Shown here: positions 51,227-60,257 of the stretch, one piece after another
Numbering within the stretch: position 1 is the first letter of the stretch
How the letters are laid out: each line of letters opens with the position of its first letter
Made by a program: the position numbers and the translations under genes
The notes under the pieces: generated by a model
Database searches by the model: none
What the model saw: only the letters and a program-made list of their open reading frames with translations
Told to the model about the DNA's origin: nothing
Assembly (NCBI GenBank): GCA_050740455.1
Contig: JBOIDF010000006.1
Coordinates: 1 to 64,000 of the forward strand
DNA length: 64,000 bases
Reading direction: 5' to 3'
DNA from: USCg-Taylor sp050740455
GTDB lineage: Bacteria > Pseudomonadota > Gammaproteobacteria > JACCXJ01

Positions 51227-51393
51227 GATAATTACCTCCAATTCAGACGGATCGAATCGCTTAAGGTGCTCTGCTCATTCGCTCAAGCCTAGGCTTGCAT
51301 CGAATGGTAAGCTGCATGTAAACAAATATACGAGGGGAGGGCGTCTTTTTTCCGTGAAACTTCTCACAAAGAAAATGTGAAATCTTCCCGGAA

Positions 51394-52545
51394 TTAAATC
51401 GCCGTACCCGCGCCCACACCGAAACCCAGCGCGCGCAATAGCGCTCGGAATGCCGGCCGGTCTGAGGGCGCCAACACCTCGACCGCGCTGAACTCGCTGC
51501 GCGCGCGGTAATGCGCGCGCAGCGCGTCGAAATGCTGGCCGCGCTCGGCTGGCGGCAGTCCGTCAATCTCCGCTAAGGCGCGGTGATCGTCGCGTGGGTC
51601 ATAACAGGCAAAGACAGCCCGGCGTAATAGATCTTCGTCTGTCTTCGCCTCATTTAAGCACAGGATACGCAGTGTGTACGCTGCGGCGGGTAGCTGCCAC
51701 TCCGTAGGCACGCTTAAAAATTCGCAGACCGATTGATACAACATCTCCGTGGCGCGAAGCTTCGCAGCCTCACTGTACCCGGCGATATGCGGGGTTCCGA
51801 TCGCCGCGCGTCGCAGGAGCTCGACGTCGATGTCCGGCTCATGACACCAGCAGTCGATCACCGCGGCCATGCCGGGGCGCCGCATCAGCAGGGTTCGCAA
51901 TCCCGGCTCGTCGACGATGCCACCGCGGGCGGTGTTGATGAGGATCGCATCGTTGCGCATGCGGGTGAGCTCATCTAGGCCGATGAGGTTGACCGACGGA
52001 TGGGGGCCGCTCGCCGTGAGCGGTACGTGCACGCTGACGACATGCGCGGACAGGGCCTCATCGAGGCTGCGGTACTTCGTTTCTCCCGTCAGTTCCTGAA
52101 GCGGCGGATCATTGATAATGCACTCGACCCCGAGCGCCCCGAGCAAGTTCGCAACCCGCGCGCCGACATGCCCGCAGCCGATGATCCCCGCCGTCGTCCC
52201 AGTGAGTGAATCACCGCGTTCCTGCGCCAGAGCCAGGAGCGCGCTAAGTACATATTCCGCGACCGCGGTGGCATTGCTTCCGAGTGCGGCGGCGAAAGCG
52301 ATCCCGTTGTGGCTTAAATACTCGAGATCGATGTGATCGACGCCGCTCGTCGCCGTGCCGACGAAGCGCACCCGGCTGCCTTCGAGCAAGGCGGCATCGA
52401 CCCGGGTCACGGAACGGACCAAGAGCACATCGGCGTCGCGCGCGATCTCCGGGGTCCAATCACGGCCCGGAACTATGCACAAGTCCCCAAGCACGGCGAA
52501 CGCGTCGCGCACATAGGCGATATTGGGATCGGCGATGATGCGCAT
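51394..52545 (-). CDS. pdxB: Erythronate-4-phosphate dehydrogenase
   Basis: The 383-residue NAD-dependent enzyme catalyses the second step of the DXP-dependent route to pyridoxal 5'-phosphate. It starts MRIIADPNIAYVRDAFAVLG, typical for PdxB, has the NAD-binding IIGCGHVGARVANLLG, and the catalytic Arg-Glu-His set with ILINTARGGIVDE and DCWCHEPDID. The C-terminal dimerisation domain unique to PdxB is present. Length matches the family. A MITE-like repeat copy lies just upstream of its start, between pdxB and secF. Confidence 0.94.
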   Translation of the reverse strand: MRIIADPNIAYVRDAFAVLGDLCIVPGRDWTPEIARDADVLLVRSVTRVDAALLEGSRVRFVGTATSGVDHIDLEYLSHNGIAFAAALGSNATAVAEYVLSALLALAQERGDSLTGTTAGIIGCGHVGARVANLLGALGVECIINDPPLQELTGETKYRSLDEALSAHVVSVHVPLTASGPHPSVNLIGLDELTRMRNDAILINTARGGIVDEPGLRTLLMRRPGMAAVIDCWCHEPDIDVELLRRAAIGTPHIAGYSEAAKLRATEMLYQSVCEFLSVPTEWQLPAAAYTLRILCLNEAKTDEDLLRRAVFACYDPRDDHRALAEIDGLPPAERGQHFDALRAHYRARSEFSAVEVLAPSDRPAFRALLRALGFGVGAGTAI

Positions 52546-52588
52546 GCACGCGCTCCGCCGTTGCGGATAGGTGGGCCTTAGCGGTTAG

Positions 52589-52731
52589 CGAAGCTCTGCA
52601 AAAGTGTCGTGAGCAAGCCTAGATGCGCGAAGCCGCGGAGCGAGTCGCGAGACATATCAGGTAGATAGGCGAGCGACGAGCGAGCACGCGACAAAGCAGA
52701 TGGGCTGCGGAGTAACTTTTGCAGAGCTTCC
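52589..52731. repeat. MITE-like element, copy 2 (abuts secF stop codon)
   Basis: Same element and orientation as copy 1 (GAAGCTCTGCAAAAGTGTCG at left, ACTTTTGCAGAGCTTC at right), with only a few base differences. A TTAG precedes it; the right side reads CTAAGG, so a clean target duplication is not visible. The right end adjoins the TAG stop of secF (52734-52732). Confidence 0.9.
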
Positions 52732-53670
52732 CTAAGGACGGCCATCGAGCTCGGCCCCCTCCTTCTTCACCGGCAAGAGATCCGCGCGGCTGACCCCGAG
52801 CACCAGCGCAACGGGGCTCGCGACGTAGATCGAAGAGAAGGTCCCGATGACGATACCCAGGATCAGGGCCAGCGCGAAATCATCGATCACCGCGCCGCCC
52901 AGATAAAAAAGCGAGATTAATACAAAGAGCGTGGTCGGTCCCGTGACCAGGGTCCGCGACAAGGTTTCGTTGACCGAGCGATTCATAACTTCGATGGGGC
53001 CCTCCTTGCGGAGCTTGCGGAAGTTCTCGCGGATGCGATCGAAGACGACGATGGTATCGTTAACCGAATAGCCAGCCACCGTGAGGATGGCGGCCAGCAT
53101 GGTGAGGTCGAATTGCAGACCCAAGAGGCTCACAAGCCCCGCCGTGATGGTGAGATCGTGCAGGGTCGCGATGACCGTGGCGACGGCAAGACGCAGCTCG
53201 AAACGAAACGCCACGTAGAACAAGATCCCGATGAGCGCGAACACCAACGCGAGCCCGCCGTCTTCCAGGAGCTCCTGCCCTACTTGAGGCCCGACGAATT
53301 CGACCTGACGTATCTCCACGGAGGTACCGGCGGCGGTCTTCAGGGCCTCGATGACCTTATTGCTGAGATCGGCGGAGTTTAGGCCTGCGCGCGGGGGGAT
53401 CCGCACCATCACGCCCTTCGAGGTGCCGACGTGCTGCACGACTGCCCCCTCGAAACCACCGCGCGCTAGCGCGCCGCGCACCTCGGCCAAGTCAACAGCT
53501 TTATTATATTCGATCTCGATGAGCGTGCCGCCGGTAAAATCGATGCCCAGGTTCAAACCGCGCACGAAGAACGAGCCGATCGAGGCGGAAAAGACAAGCC
53601 CGGAGAGCACGAACGCGAGGTAACGCTTGGACATGAAATCGATCTTCGGGGTTTTCTTAAAGAGATTCAT
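52732..53670 (-). CDS. secF: Protein translocase subunit SecF
   Basis: The 312-residue inner-membrane protein works with SecD and YajC to drive late steps of Sec export. It has the first membrane segment (YLAFVLSGLVFSASIGSFFV), the periplasmic domain with GLNLGIDFTGGTLIEIEYN, and the final set of helices (ALIGILFYVAFRFE, AAILTVAGYSVNDTIVVFDRIRENF, VLISLFYLGGAVIDDFALAL). These match SecF. It follows secD by 14 bp. The stop codon adjoins MITE copy 2. Confidence 0.95.
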   Translation of the reverse strand: MNLFKKTPKIDFMSKRYLAFVLSGLVFSASIGSFFVRGLNLGIDFTGGTLIEIEYNKAVDLAEVRGALARGGFEGAVVQHVGTSKGVMVRIPPRAGLNSADLSNKVIEALKTAAGTSVEIRQVEFVGPQVGQELLEDGGLALVFALIGILFYVAFRFELRLAVATVIATLHDLTITAGLVSLLGLQFDLTMLAAILTVAGYSVNDTIVVFDRIRENFRKLRKEGPIEVMNRSVNETLSRTLVTGPTTLFVLISLFYLGGAVIDDFALALILGIVIGTFSSIYVASPVALVLGVSRADLLPVKKEGAELDGRP

Positions 53671-53684
53671 CGCCCAAGTGACGG

Positions 53685-55541
53685 CTACACCGCGAGGCGG
53701 GCGAGCCGCCGGCCTCCGTACAGAAGATTGATCACGGCGCGCGTACCGGCGATGGCGGTGAACATCGAGGTCACGATCCCGAGCGACAGGGTCACCGCGA
53801 AACCTTTCACCGGGCCGGTCCCGAAGGCAAACAGCACGACCGCCGCGATGAGCGTGGTGAGGTTGGAATCGGCGATGGTGGCGAAGGCCTTCTCATAGCC
53901 GGCGTTGATGGCGGCCTGCGGGGTGGTGCCGTTGCGCAGTTCCTCGCGGATACGCTCGAAGATGAGCACATTGGCGTCGATCGCCATGCCCACCGTCAGC
54001 ACGATACCCGCGATGCCGGGCATGGTCAGGGTCGCCTGCAGCAGCGACATCAGCGCGAGCAGCAGCACCAGATTGAGCATCAGCGCGAGATCGGCCACCA
54101 GGCCGAAGACCCCGTAGTACACAGCGGTAAACACCAGCACCAGCGCGAAGCCGATGACGGACGCGTTGTAGCCCATCGTGATGTTGTCTTGACCGAGACT
54201 CGGTCCCACGGTGCGCTCCTCGATGATCGAGATGGGCGCGGCCAGCGCCCCGGCGCGCAGCAAGAGCGCGAGGTTCCGCGCTTCCTCGGTGCTATCGAGG
54301 CCCGTGATCTGGAAGCGCTTGCTCAGTTGCTCGCGAATGGTGGCGATATTGATGACTTCCTCGACCGTCTTCTTTACCTTGATGGTCTCATTGCCTTTCT
54401 TCTGCGTGTCGATCTTGGTCTCGATGAAGACCACGCCCATGGGCCGCCCGACGTTATCGCGGGTGGCGCGGCTGAAGATACGCGCGCCCTTGCCATCCAA
54501 GGTAATGAATACGGCCGGGCGATTATCGACCGAGTCCAGGCCCGAGCTCGCGTCGATGATGTATTCGCCGGTCAGCATTACCTGGCGTTTCAAGAGCACC
54601 GCTTCGCCCTCGCGCGTCCGATAGAGCTTAGCGCCTGGCGGCGTCCTACCTTCGACAGCCTCCTGCGGGTCGTGTTCTTCATCCTGCATGCGGAATTCGA
54701 GGGTCGCGGTCGCGCCGAGGATTTCCTTGGCCCGGGCCGTGTCTTGCACGCCCGGCAGTTGCACGACGATGCGATCCAAGCCGTGCTGCTGGATGATGGG
54801 CTCCGCCACGCCGAGCTCATTGACGCGGTTGCGCAGCGTGGTGAGGTTCTGCTGCAGGGCAAGCTTGCGCGTCTCGCGGATGTAATCCTCTTTCAAGTTC
54901 AGCCGCACCGCGCTCCCTTCCGAATCGTTCTCTGGCGCGAAGGTGAGATCCCGGAACTCCTCATTGAGAAGATCCTCGGCCTCGGATTGACTGGCCGCAT
55001 CGCGCAAGGTCACGAGGATCCCGCGGCCGGCCTCGCGGGCGATGGTCTTATAGCGGATTTTTTTCTCGCGCAGCGCCGAACGCAGATCGGAGACGAAGCG
55101 TTCTTCGGTCATGCGCACGACCGCCTCCATATCGACTTCCATCAAGAAATGCACCCCACCGCGCAGATCCAAGCCGAGGTACATGGGCTGGGCGCCCAGC
55201 GCTTGCAGCCACGCGGGAGTCGCGGGCGCTAGATTCAGGGCGACCACATAGTCCGGCCCGAGCGCCGCCGCCACGGCATCATTGGCCTTGAGCTGCGCCT
55301 CGGTATCGGCGAGACGCACCAGCAGGCCGCGCGCATCGCGCTCCAGGGCCAGGGGTTCCAATTTGGCCTCCTTGAGCGCGGCGCGCACCGTATCTTCCAG
55401 GGCCGCATCGAGCGGCGCGGACCGCACTGTCGAGATCTGAAGGGCGGGGTACTCGCCGTAGAGATTCGGCAGCGCATAGATCGCGCCGAGCACGATAATG
55501 CTCAAGATGAGCAGGTTTTTCCATAAGGGATAGCGATTCAT
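53685..55541 (-). CDS. secD: Protein translocase subunit SecD
   Basis: The 618-residue RND-type partner of SecF shows an N-terminal membrane helix (LLILSIIVLGAIYALPNLYG), the large periplasmic P1 domain (GLDLRGGVHFLMEVDM, VNELGVAEPIIQQHGLDRIV), and the six-helix C-terminal bundle with APISIIEERTVGPSLGQDNI and GMAIDANVLIFERIREELR. Length and motifs match SecD. It lies between yajC (17 bp upstream) and secF. A long antisense frame crosses it but has no family content. Confidence 0.96.
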   Translation of the reverse strand: MNRYPLWKNLLILSIIVLGAIYALPNLYGEYPALQISTVRSAPLDAALEDTVRAALKEAKLEPLALERDARGLLVRLADTEAQLKANDAVAAALGPDYVVALNLAPATPAWLQALGAQPMYLGLDLRGGVHFLMEVDMEAVVRMTEERFVSDLRSALREKKIRYKTIAREAGRGILVTLRDAASQSEAEDLLNEEFRDLTFAPENDSEGSAVRLNLKEDYIRETRKLALQQNLTTLRNRVNELGVAEPIIQQHGLDRIVVQLPGVQDTARAKEILGATATLEFRMQDEEHDPQEAVEGRTPPGAKLYRTREGEAVLLKRQVMLTGEYIIDASSGLDSVDNRPAVFITLDGKGARIFSRATRDNVGRPMGVVFIETKIDTQKKGNETIKVKKTVEEVINIATIREQLSKRFQITGLDSTEEARNLALLLRAGALAAPISIIEERTVGPSLGQDNITMGYNASVIGFALVLVFTAVYYGVFGLVADLALMLNLVLLLALMSLLQATLTMPGIAGIVLTVGMAIDANVLIFERIREELRNGTTPQAAINAGYEKAFATIADSNLTTLIAAVVLFAFGTGPVKGFAVTLSLGIVTSMFTAIAGTRAVINLLYGGRRLARLAV

Positions 55542-55558
55542 CGCCTAGTCGCGCTTGC

Positions 55559-55888
55559 CTACAGGGTCTTGACCGTGCCTTTCGGGACCGTGTTGGCGAC
55601 CTGAGCTTTCTGCACCTTAACCTCGACGGCCTTGCCGACATCGATAAGCACGAAGTTCTCCCCGACCTCCAAGACCCGGCCGAGCAAGCCGCCGGTGGTG
55701 ACGATCTCATCGCCTTTGGCCAAGGCCTCCATCATCTTCTTATGCTCTTTGTTGCGCTTCGTCTGCGGCCGAACCATCACGAAGTAGAACACCACGAATA
55801 GAAAAATGATGGGAAGGATATCGAAGAAAAACTGCGCCGGCGGCCGCGGGGCTGCCTGGGCGAAAGCGTCGGCGATGAAAAATTCCAT
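55559..55888 (-). CDS. yajC: Preprotein translocase accessory protein YajC
   Basis: The 109-residue membrane protein begins at the ATG at 55888 (MEFFIADAFAQAAPR), with AGGAGG upstream, and has one hydrophobic helix (FFFDILPIIFLFVVFYFVMV) followed by RPQTKRNKEHKKMMEALAKGDEIVTTGG, the YajC hallmark, and a small soluble domain. It joins SecD and SecF. The order tgt-yajC-secD-secF is standard in gammaproteobacteria. It is the smallest gene of this operon and intact. Confidence 0.95.
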   Translation of the reverse strand: MEFFIADAFAQAAPRPPAQFFFDILPIIFLFVVFYFVMVRPQTKRNKEHKKMMEALAKGDEIVTTGGLLGRVLEVGENFVLIDVGKAVEVKVQKAQVANTVPKGTVKTL

Positions 55889-55921
55889 TGGACCTCCTTC
55901 TAGCACCTAAACGGCGCGGTA

Positions 55922-57037
55922 TTATGCCACAGGCAAAGCGGTTTGCACCCGCCGCCGATAGTAGTCCGCGACAAACTCCTCGAGACGCCCGAGCTCAATC
56001 GCAAAGCGCATCTCCCGCATCAGGGATTGGTAGTAATGCAGATTGTGAAGCGTATTCAAGCGCAACCCGAGGATCTCGCGGGCGCGGTCCAAATGATGGA
56101 GGTAGGCGCGGGTGTAATGCCGGCAAGTATAGCAAGCGCAGGTCTCATCGAGCGGGCGGGTGTCCATCCGGTAGGCGCTACTCCGGATCCTCACCACGCC
56201 CTGGGCGGTGAAAAGATGGCCGTTGCGCGCATTGCGGGTCGGGAGCACGCAATCGAACATGTCGATCCCGCGGCGGACGGCCTCGACCAAATCATCTGGG
56301 GTGCCCACCCCCATGAGGTATCGGGGCCGGCCGGGCGGCATCCGCTCCGCAACGTGGCTCACCACCTCGAACATCAGATCCTTGGGCTCGCCCACCGACA
56401 ATCCGCCGATCGCGTAGCCGTCGAAACCCATCGCGACCAAGGCCCGGAGCGATTGCTCGCGCAGGGTCGGGTACATTCCGCCCTGCACGATGCCGAAGAG
56501 GGCCGAGGCCTGCCCGCGATGCGCCTCGCGGCAGCGTTCCGCCCAACGCAGCGACAGCTCCATCGAAGCTTGGGCCGCCTCCGCCGTCGCCGGATACGGC
56601 GTGCATTCGTCGAAGACCATGAGGATGTCCGCGCTCAAGGCCTGCTGGACCTCGATGGCGCGCTCGGGTCCGAGGAAGATGCGATCGCCGTTCACGGGCG
56701 AGCGGAACACGACCCCCTGCTCCGAGACCGTACGAGAATCGCCCATGCTGAAGACCTGAAAACCGCCCGAATCGGTGAGTATGGCCCCCGGCCAGTGCAT
56801 GAAGCCATGCAAACCACCGTGGGCCGCCACCACGTCCACCCCCGGCCGTAGCATGAGATGAAATGTGTTGCCGAGCACGATTTGGGTACCGGAACCCGCG
56901 AGCTCCTCGGGCGTCACGGTCTTGACCGTGGCCAAGGTCCCGACCGGCATAAAGACCGGAGTGTCTATGCTGCCGCGGCAGAGCCGAAGGCGTCCGCGGC
57001 GTGCCGCGCCCGAGCTCGCGAGGAGATCAAATTTCAT
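55922..57037 (-). CDS. tgt: Queuine tRNA-ribosyltransferase (tRNA-guanine transglycosylase)
   Basis: The 371-residue TIM-barrel enzyme swaps guanine-34 for preQ1 in GU(N) tRNAs. It shows DTPVFMPVGTLATVKTVTPEEL, the catalytic-region ILTDSGGFQVFSMG, DECTPYPATAEAA, and the zinc-binding CACYTCRHYTRAYLHHL near the C-terminus. The ATG at 57037 gives the family start (MKFDLLASSGAARRGRL); one eight codons upstream is possible. It follows queA by about 30 bp in the same leftward operon with yajC and secDF. Confidence 0.95.
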   Translation of the reverse strand: MKFDLLASSGAARRGRLRLCRGSIDTPVFMPVGTLATVKTVTPEELAGSGTQIVLGNTFHLMLRPGVDVVAAHGGLHGFMHWPGAILTDSGGFQVFSMGDSRTVSEQGVVFRSPVNGDRIFLGPERAIEVQQALSADILMVFDECTPYPATAEAAQASMELSLRWAERCREAHRGQASALFGIVQGGMYPTLREQSLRALVAMGFDGYAIGGLSVGEPKDLMFEVVSHVAERMPPGRPRYLMGVGTPDDLVEAVRRGIDMFDCVLPTRNARNGHLFTAQGVVRIRSSAYRMDTRPLDETCACYTCRHYTRAYLHHLDRAREILGLRLNTLHNLHYYQSLMREMRFAIELGRLEEFVADYYRRRVQTALPVA

Positions 57038-57068
57038 CCGCTCGTCAGGCCGCGTCACCATGCTTCCA

Positions 57069-58094
57069 TCATGATCGGCTCACCCACATCGCGTCCCCAT
57101 AACTATAAAACCGGTACCCCGCTTCGATGGCGTGCCGGTACGCGCGCAACACCGGCTCGCGGCCCGCGAAGGCGCACACCAGCATCAACAGCGTGGACTC
57201 GGGGAGATGAAAATTGGTGATCATCGCAGCGACGGTCTTAAACGGGTAACCAGGATAAATGAAAATATCCGTCTCGCCGCAATACGGGCGCAGCGCATCC
57301 GCCGCGGAAGCCGCCTCGAGCGCCCGCACGCTCGTGGTTCCCACGGCGATGACCCGCCCACCGCGCGCACGCGCGGCGCGCACTTCCCGGCATACGGTTT
57401 CCGTCACTTCCATGCGCTCCCGATGCATGCGGTGATTCTCGATGCGCTCCGCGCGCACGGGCTCGAAGGTTCCCGCACCCACATGCAGCGTCACGAACGC
57501 CATGGCGATGCCTTTTTCCTTGAGCGCGGCCAGCAGCGGCCGGTCGAAATGCAAACCGGCCGTCGGCGCCGCGACCGCCCCGGGGCGGCGGGCAAAGACC
57601 GTCTGGTAGCGTTCCTCATCGACGGCCTCGTCCGGACGGTGGAGATAGGGCGGCAAGGGAACATGCCCGCAGGCCGTCATCACCTCGAAGAGATCGCCCG
57701 CGGCGCAAAGCCGGAGTTCATAGAACTCCTCATGCCGCCCGAGCACCTCTAAGGCGGGGCCGCCCGCGAGGGTGATACGAGTCCCGCTTCGCGGCGGTTT
57801 GCTGGCCCGGATCTGGGCGGTGGCGCGGCGCTTGGAAAGCACGCGCTCCAGCAACACCTCGACCGCGCCGCCGCTATCTTTGTGTCCATAAAGCCGCGCC
57901 TTCATCACGCGGGTGTCGTTGAAGACCAAGAGATCCTCGGGCCGGAGCAGATCCACGATGTCCGCGAACCTGCCATCGCCAATCGCGCCGGTCGCCGCGT
58001 CTAGGCATAATAAGCGGCTCGCCCCGCGCTCGGCCGCGGGATAGCGGGCGATGCGTTCCGGGGGCAGATGGTAATGAAAGTCGCTTCGATACAT
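57069..58094 (-). CDS. queA: S-adenosylmethionine:tRNA ribosyltransferase-isomerase
   Basis: The 341-residue enzyme converts preQ1-modified tRNA to epoxyqueuosine. From the ATG at 58094 (MYRSDFHYHLPPERIARYPA) it shows DIVDLLRPEDLLVFNDTRV, AVAAPTAGLHFDRPLLAAL, VTLHVGAGTFEPVRAE and NFHLPESTLLMLVCAFAGRE, all QueA landmarks. The frame stays open 25 codons upstream without family sequence. It is the first gene of the queA-tgt-yajC-secD-secF operon. Length is normal. Confidence 0.95.
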   Translation of the reverse strand: MYRSDFHYHLPPERIARYPAAERGASRLLCLDAATGAIGDGRFADIVDLLRPEDLLVFNDTRVMKARLYGHKDSGGAVEVLLERVLSKRRATAQIRASKPPRSGTRITLAGGPALEVLGRHEEFYELRLCAAGDLFEVMTACGHVPLPPYLHRPDEAVDEERYQTVFARRPGAVAAPTAGLHFDRPLLAALKEKGIAMAFVTLHVGAGTFEPVRAERIENHRMHRERMEVTETVCREVRAARARGGRVIAVGTTSVRALEAASAADALRPYCGETDIFIYPGYPFKTVAAMITNFHLPESTLLMLVCAFAGREPVLRAYRHAIEAGYRFYSYGDAMWVSRS

Positions 58095-58289
58095 CCTGCC
58101 TAGGGTAGCGCGTTGCGAGGTAGAATGGCTCGTGGCAGATTTGCGATCCGTCGCTCGGAGCCAGCGCATTGTACCGCCCGGAGAGCGACTGCTGAGACAG
58201 TACCGTTACTCCGAAGGGCCTTTGAGAATGTAAGTGTCGCCTACCAGTCTCGTCGCTCGTCAGCCTCTCAGCCCAATCTGCGGTGTTTC

Positions 58290-58796
58290 CTATGCCGCGG
58301 CTCGTCGTCCTCGGCGGGGCCGTTCGAAACTGTCTTGAGGTACGATCCTGAGGATATACCCGATTCGGGCCAGTGCCTCGTTGAGCCTATCGAGCGCAAT
58401 ATGCTTGCGGCGAGCAAGCACATGGCTCAGCATGTCCTCGGACAAGCCCGTGGCCTCACAAAATTCCCGGCGCGTCTTGAAGCGAGCGCGGATGAGTTGC
58501 TCGATCTCGTCTCGGTAGTCCGGGATCCGAGCAAGGCCCTGCGCGACTGCCAGCCGGCTGCCGACGTCCTGGGCAATGCGGTAGAGATCCGTGTGCCGCA
58601 CCTTCGAACGGGACAGACCGCGGTCGTGATAGAACTCTCCGACGAGTTTCATCCAGAAGTTGACGAACTCGTGCCATGGAGGTGCGCGATCGGCGCGTTG
58701 CTTTACGCTTTTAAGCAACCTCCGCTCGTCTGCGTCCAACTGAGCGAGCGAGAACTCGCGTCCCTTTAGATCAACGTAACGGTCATCCAGACTCAT
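58290..58796 (-). CDS. HTH-domain protein of an unknown two-gene pair
   Basis: The 168-residue soluble protein has a basic and helical N-terminal half (SLAQLDADERRLLKSVKQRA, PPWHEFVNFWMKLVGEFYHD) and an XRE-like HTH near residues 105-150 (RRE-F-CEATGLSEDMLSHVLARRKHIA). It ends with a basic tail (RPRRGRRAAA). Its start overlaps the upstream partner gene by 14 bp, so the two are translationally coupled. The pair looks like a small accessory module, perhaps a toxin-antitoxin set with this protein as the DNA-binding half, but I recognise no exact family. Confidence 0.68.
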   Translation of the reverse strand: MSLDDRYVDLKGREFSLAQLDADERRLLKSVKQRADRAPPWHEFVNFWMKLVGEFYHDRGLSRSKVRHTDLYRIAQDVGSRLAVAQGLARIPDYRDEIEQLIRARFKTRREFCEATGLSEDMLSHVLARRKHIALDRLNEALARIGYILRIVPQDSFERPRRGRRAAA

Positions 58797-59144
58797 TTCC
58801 TCTCGCCTCTATGAATTCGACCTGGCCGGCGACGCTCAGGTAGATGCTCTTCTGCGCAAAGACCTCACACGCCTCTGACAACAGCGTTCGTAGCTGTTTG
58901 AGCTTTCTGTGCGGCAGGGCGACGGTATACTTGTACGACCTGTCGCTCACCTTCTCGCCGGTATCCGGGTCTTGGTAGAACCCTCGTGTAAGCCAGGGGC
59001 CAGTGTACGGCCCCCGAAAAGCTCGAACAGATGATCGTCGAGCCATTCCCAAGCTTCAGAAGAATGCAACCAGCCGTCAGATAAGCTCGCATCGCGATGA
59101 ACCGGTATAAGAAACGAACATTCAACCACGGAACTATGGACCAT
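58783..59144 (-). pseudogene. Partner gene of the HTH protein, split by a one-base frameshift
   Basis: Two frames join to one protein. Starting at the ATG at 59144, with AAAGGAG upstream, the first frame gives SFLIPVHRDASLSDGWLHSS, EAWEWLDDHLFELFGGRTLA and PGLHEG. The second frame continues FYQDPDTGEKVSDRSYKYTV to the end (IYLSVAGQVEFIEARGNES). The natural order is recovered if one G is added in GAGGGTTC near 58985. So a G-run slip has broken the gene, or the base call is wrong. The intact protein would be about 120 residues. Function is unknown. Confidence 0.68.
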
Positions 59145-59641
59145 GTGCCGGGTACTCCTTTGGCCAACGTCAAGACGCTGCGATCTGCGTCGCTGTCGTC
59201 GTACCCTAAGGGGCCGGCACAGCAGCACAAATCACCATGACCCCTTACCCGCACCCTAACCGGAGTCTTGTGGCCGCAATCCTATATGCGATCTCTCGCG
59301 AAGACGCCCAATATTCCTGGGCACCAGTAAAGCCCGGCACCGGCCGTTCCCAGGGATAGGGTTTCGGCCAGCGGTTCGCAAACAAGATACAGTCGTGTTG
59401 ACCAATAGTCAAGTATTATCGATGCTTGCTTCGCAACGGCAAACCCTAACCGGCGTGGAGCGCGACTTTCGCGAAGCCCTGCGCATCGCGAAAGCCGCTG
59501 GCGACCGTGAAAGCGTCGCGGTCCGTACCGGCGCAGGCGCTAAAGCGTTTGGCGCGGGCGTATAAGTGAGAGATGGGAGACGTGCCCTTGTTAACGCTGC
59601 CAGTCTTGTAATCCGTAACGCGTTAGGTTACAGTCCGTTCG
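59145..59641. other. Gap between the frameshifted HTH-partner gene and higB
   Basis: No gene with recognisable content is seen in about 500 bases. At 59399-59413 TTGAC-CAATA-GTCAA is a small perfect palindrome, a possible operator. An ATG at 59422 opens a 47-codon frame (MLASQRQTLTGVERDFREAL and so on) without a clear ribosome-binding site or family; it is probably a relic. The promoter of higBA should lie in the last 70 bases. Confidence 0.35.
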
Positions 59642-59920
59642 GTGATCCGCGGCTTCAGGCACAAAGGTTTGGGCAAGTTCTTCGAAACCGGGTTCAGAGG
59701 AGGCATCCAGACACAACACGCTGAACGGCTGCGCCTTATTTTGGGCCGTCTGAATGCGGCCGCCGCTCCGAAAGATATGGCGCTTCCCGGGCTGGATCTT
59801 CATCCGCTCAAGGGTGACCGGAAGGGTGCTTGGGCGGTGTCGGTAAGCGGGAACTGGCGGGTCACATTTAAGTTCGTTGAGAAGGACGCTAATTCCGTCG
59901 ATTACGAGGATTATCACTGA
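59642..59920 (+). CDS. higB: HigB/RelE-type toxin
   Basis: The GTG at 59642 gives a 92-residue RelE-superfamily mRNA interferase of the HigB type: IRGFRHKGLGKFFETGFRGG, the helix AERLRLILGRLNAA, LPGLDLHPLKGDRKGAWAVS, and the C-terminal SGNWRVTFKFVEKDANSVDY-like strand with the Arg and acidic residues typical of this group. HigB cleaves ribosome-bound mRNA and is neutralised by HigA, the next gene. As in other hig loci, the toxin gene precedes the antitoxin gene. It looks intact. Confidence 0.9.
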   Translation: MIRGFRHKGLGKFFETGFRGGIQTQHAERLRLILGRLNAAAAPKDMALPGLDLHPLKGDRKGAWAVSVSGNWRVTFKFVEKDANSVDYEDYH

Positions 59921-59933
59921 AGAGAGCATCGCA

Positions 59934-60221
59934 ATGCGTATGCACAACCCCCCTCATCCGGGCGAGATCATCAAATCCCTTTGCCTTGAGCCCTTGGGCG
60001 TGAGCGTCACGCAGGCCGCGGAGGCTCTTGGCGTCAGCCGCAAGACGCTCTCTGCCATTCTGAATGGCCGGGCCGGCATCAGTCCCGAGATGGCCGTTCG
60101 TCTTTCCATTGCGTTTGCTACCTCCGCTGAAAGCTGGCTCAATCAGCAAACGCAGTACGATCTTTGGCATGCGGAACGGCGTCGCAAGGAGCTTCGGGTT
60201 GCTAAGCTCGCCGCGGCATAA
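59934..60221 (+). CDS. higA: HigA-type antitoxin, XRE family
   Basis: The 95-residue protein starts at the ATG at 59934 (MRMHNPPHPGEIIKSLCLEP) and holds an XRE helix-turn-helix: LGVSVTQAAEALGVSRKTLS, then AILNGRAGISPEMAVRLSIAF. The end is basic and helical (YDLWHAERRRKELRVAKLAA). HigA silences HigB and represses the operon. It follows higB after 13 bases. Upstream in-frame starts overlap the toxin and were rejected. The pair appears complete and may still be active. Confidence 0.92.
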   Translation: MRMHNPPHPGEIIKSLCLEPLGVSVTQAAEALGVSRKTLSAILNGRAGISPEMAVRLSIAFATSAESWLNQQTQYDLWHAERRRKELRVAKLAAA

Positions 60222-60257
60222 CATACGGGTTCAAGTCTCCCATTGCATGGATTGCCT

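Noticed and set aside
54189..55232. A 347-codon open frame antisense to secD
   Set aside because: It lies wholly within secD, has no family motif and arises from GC-rich codon bias; many similar shadow frames occur over tgt, fumC and hsdM.
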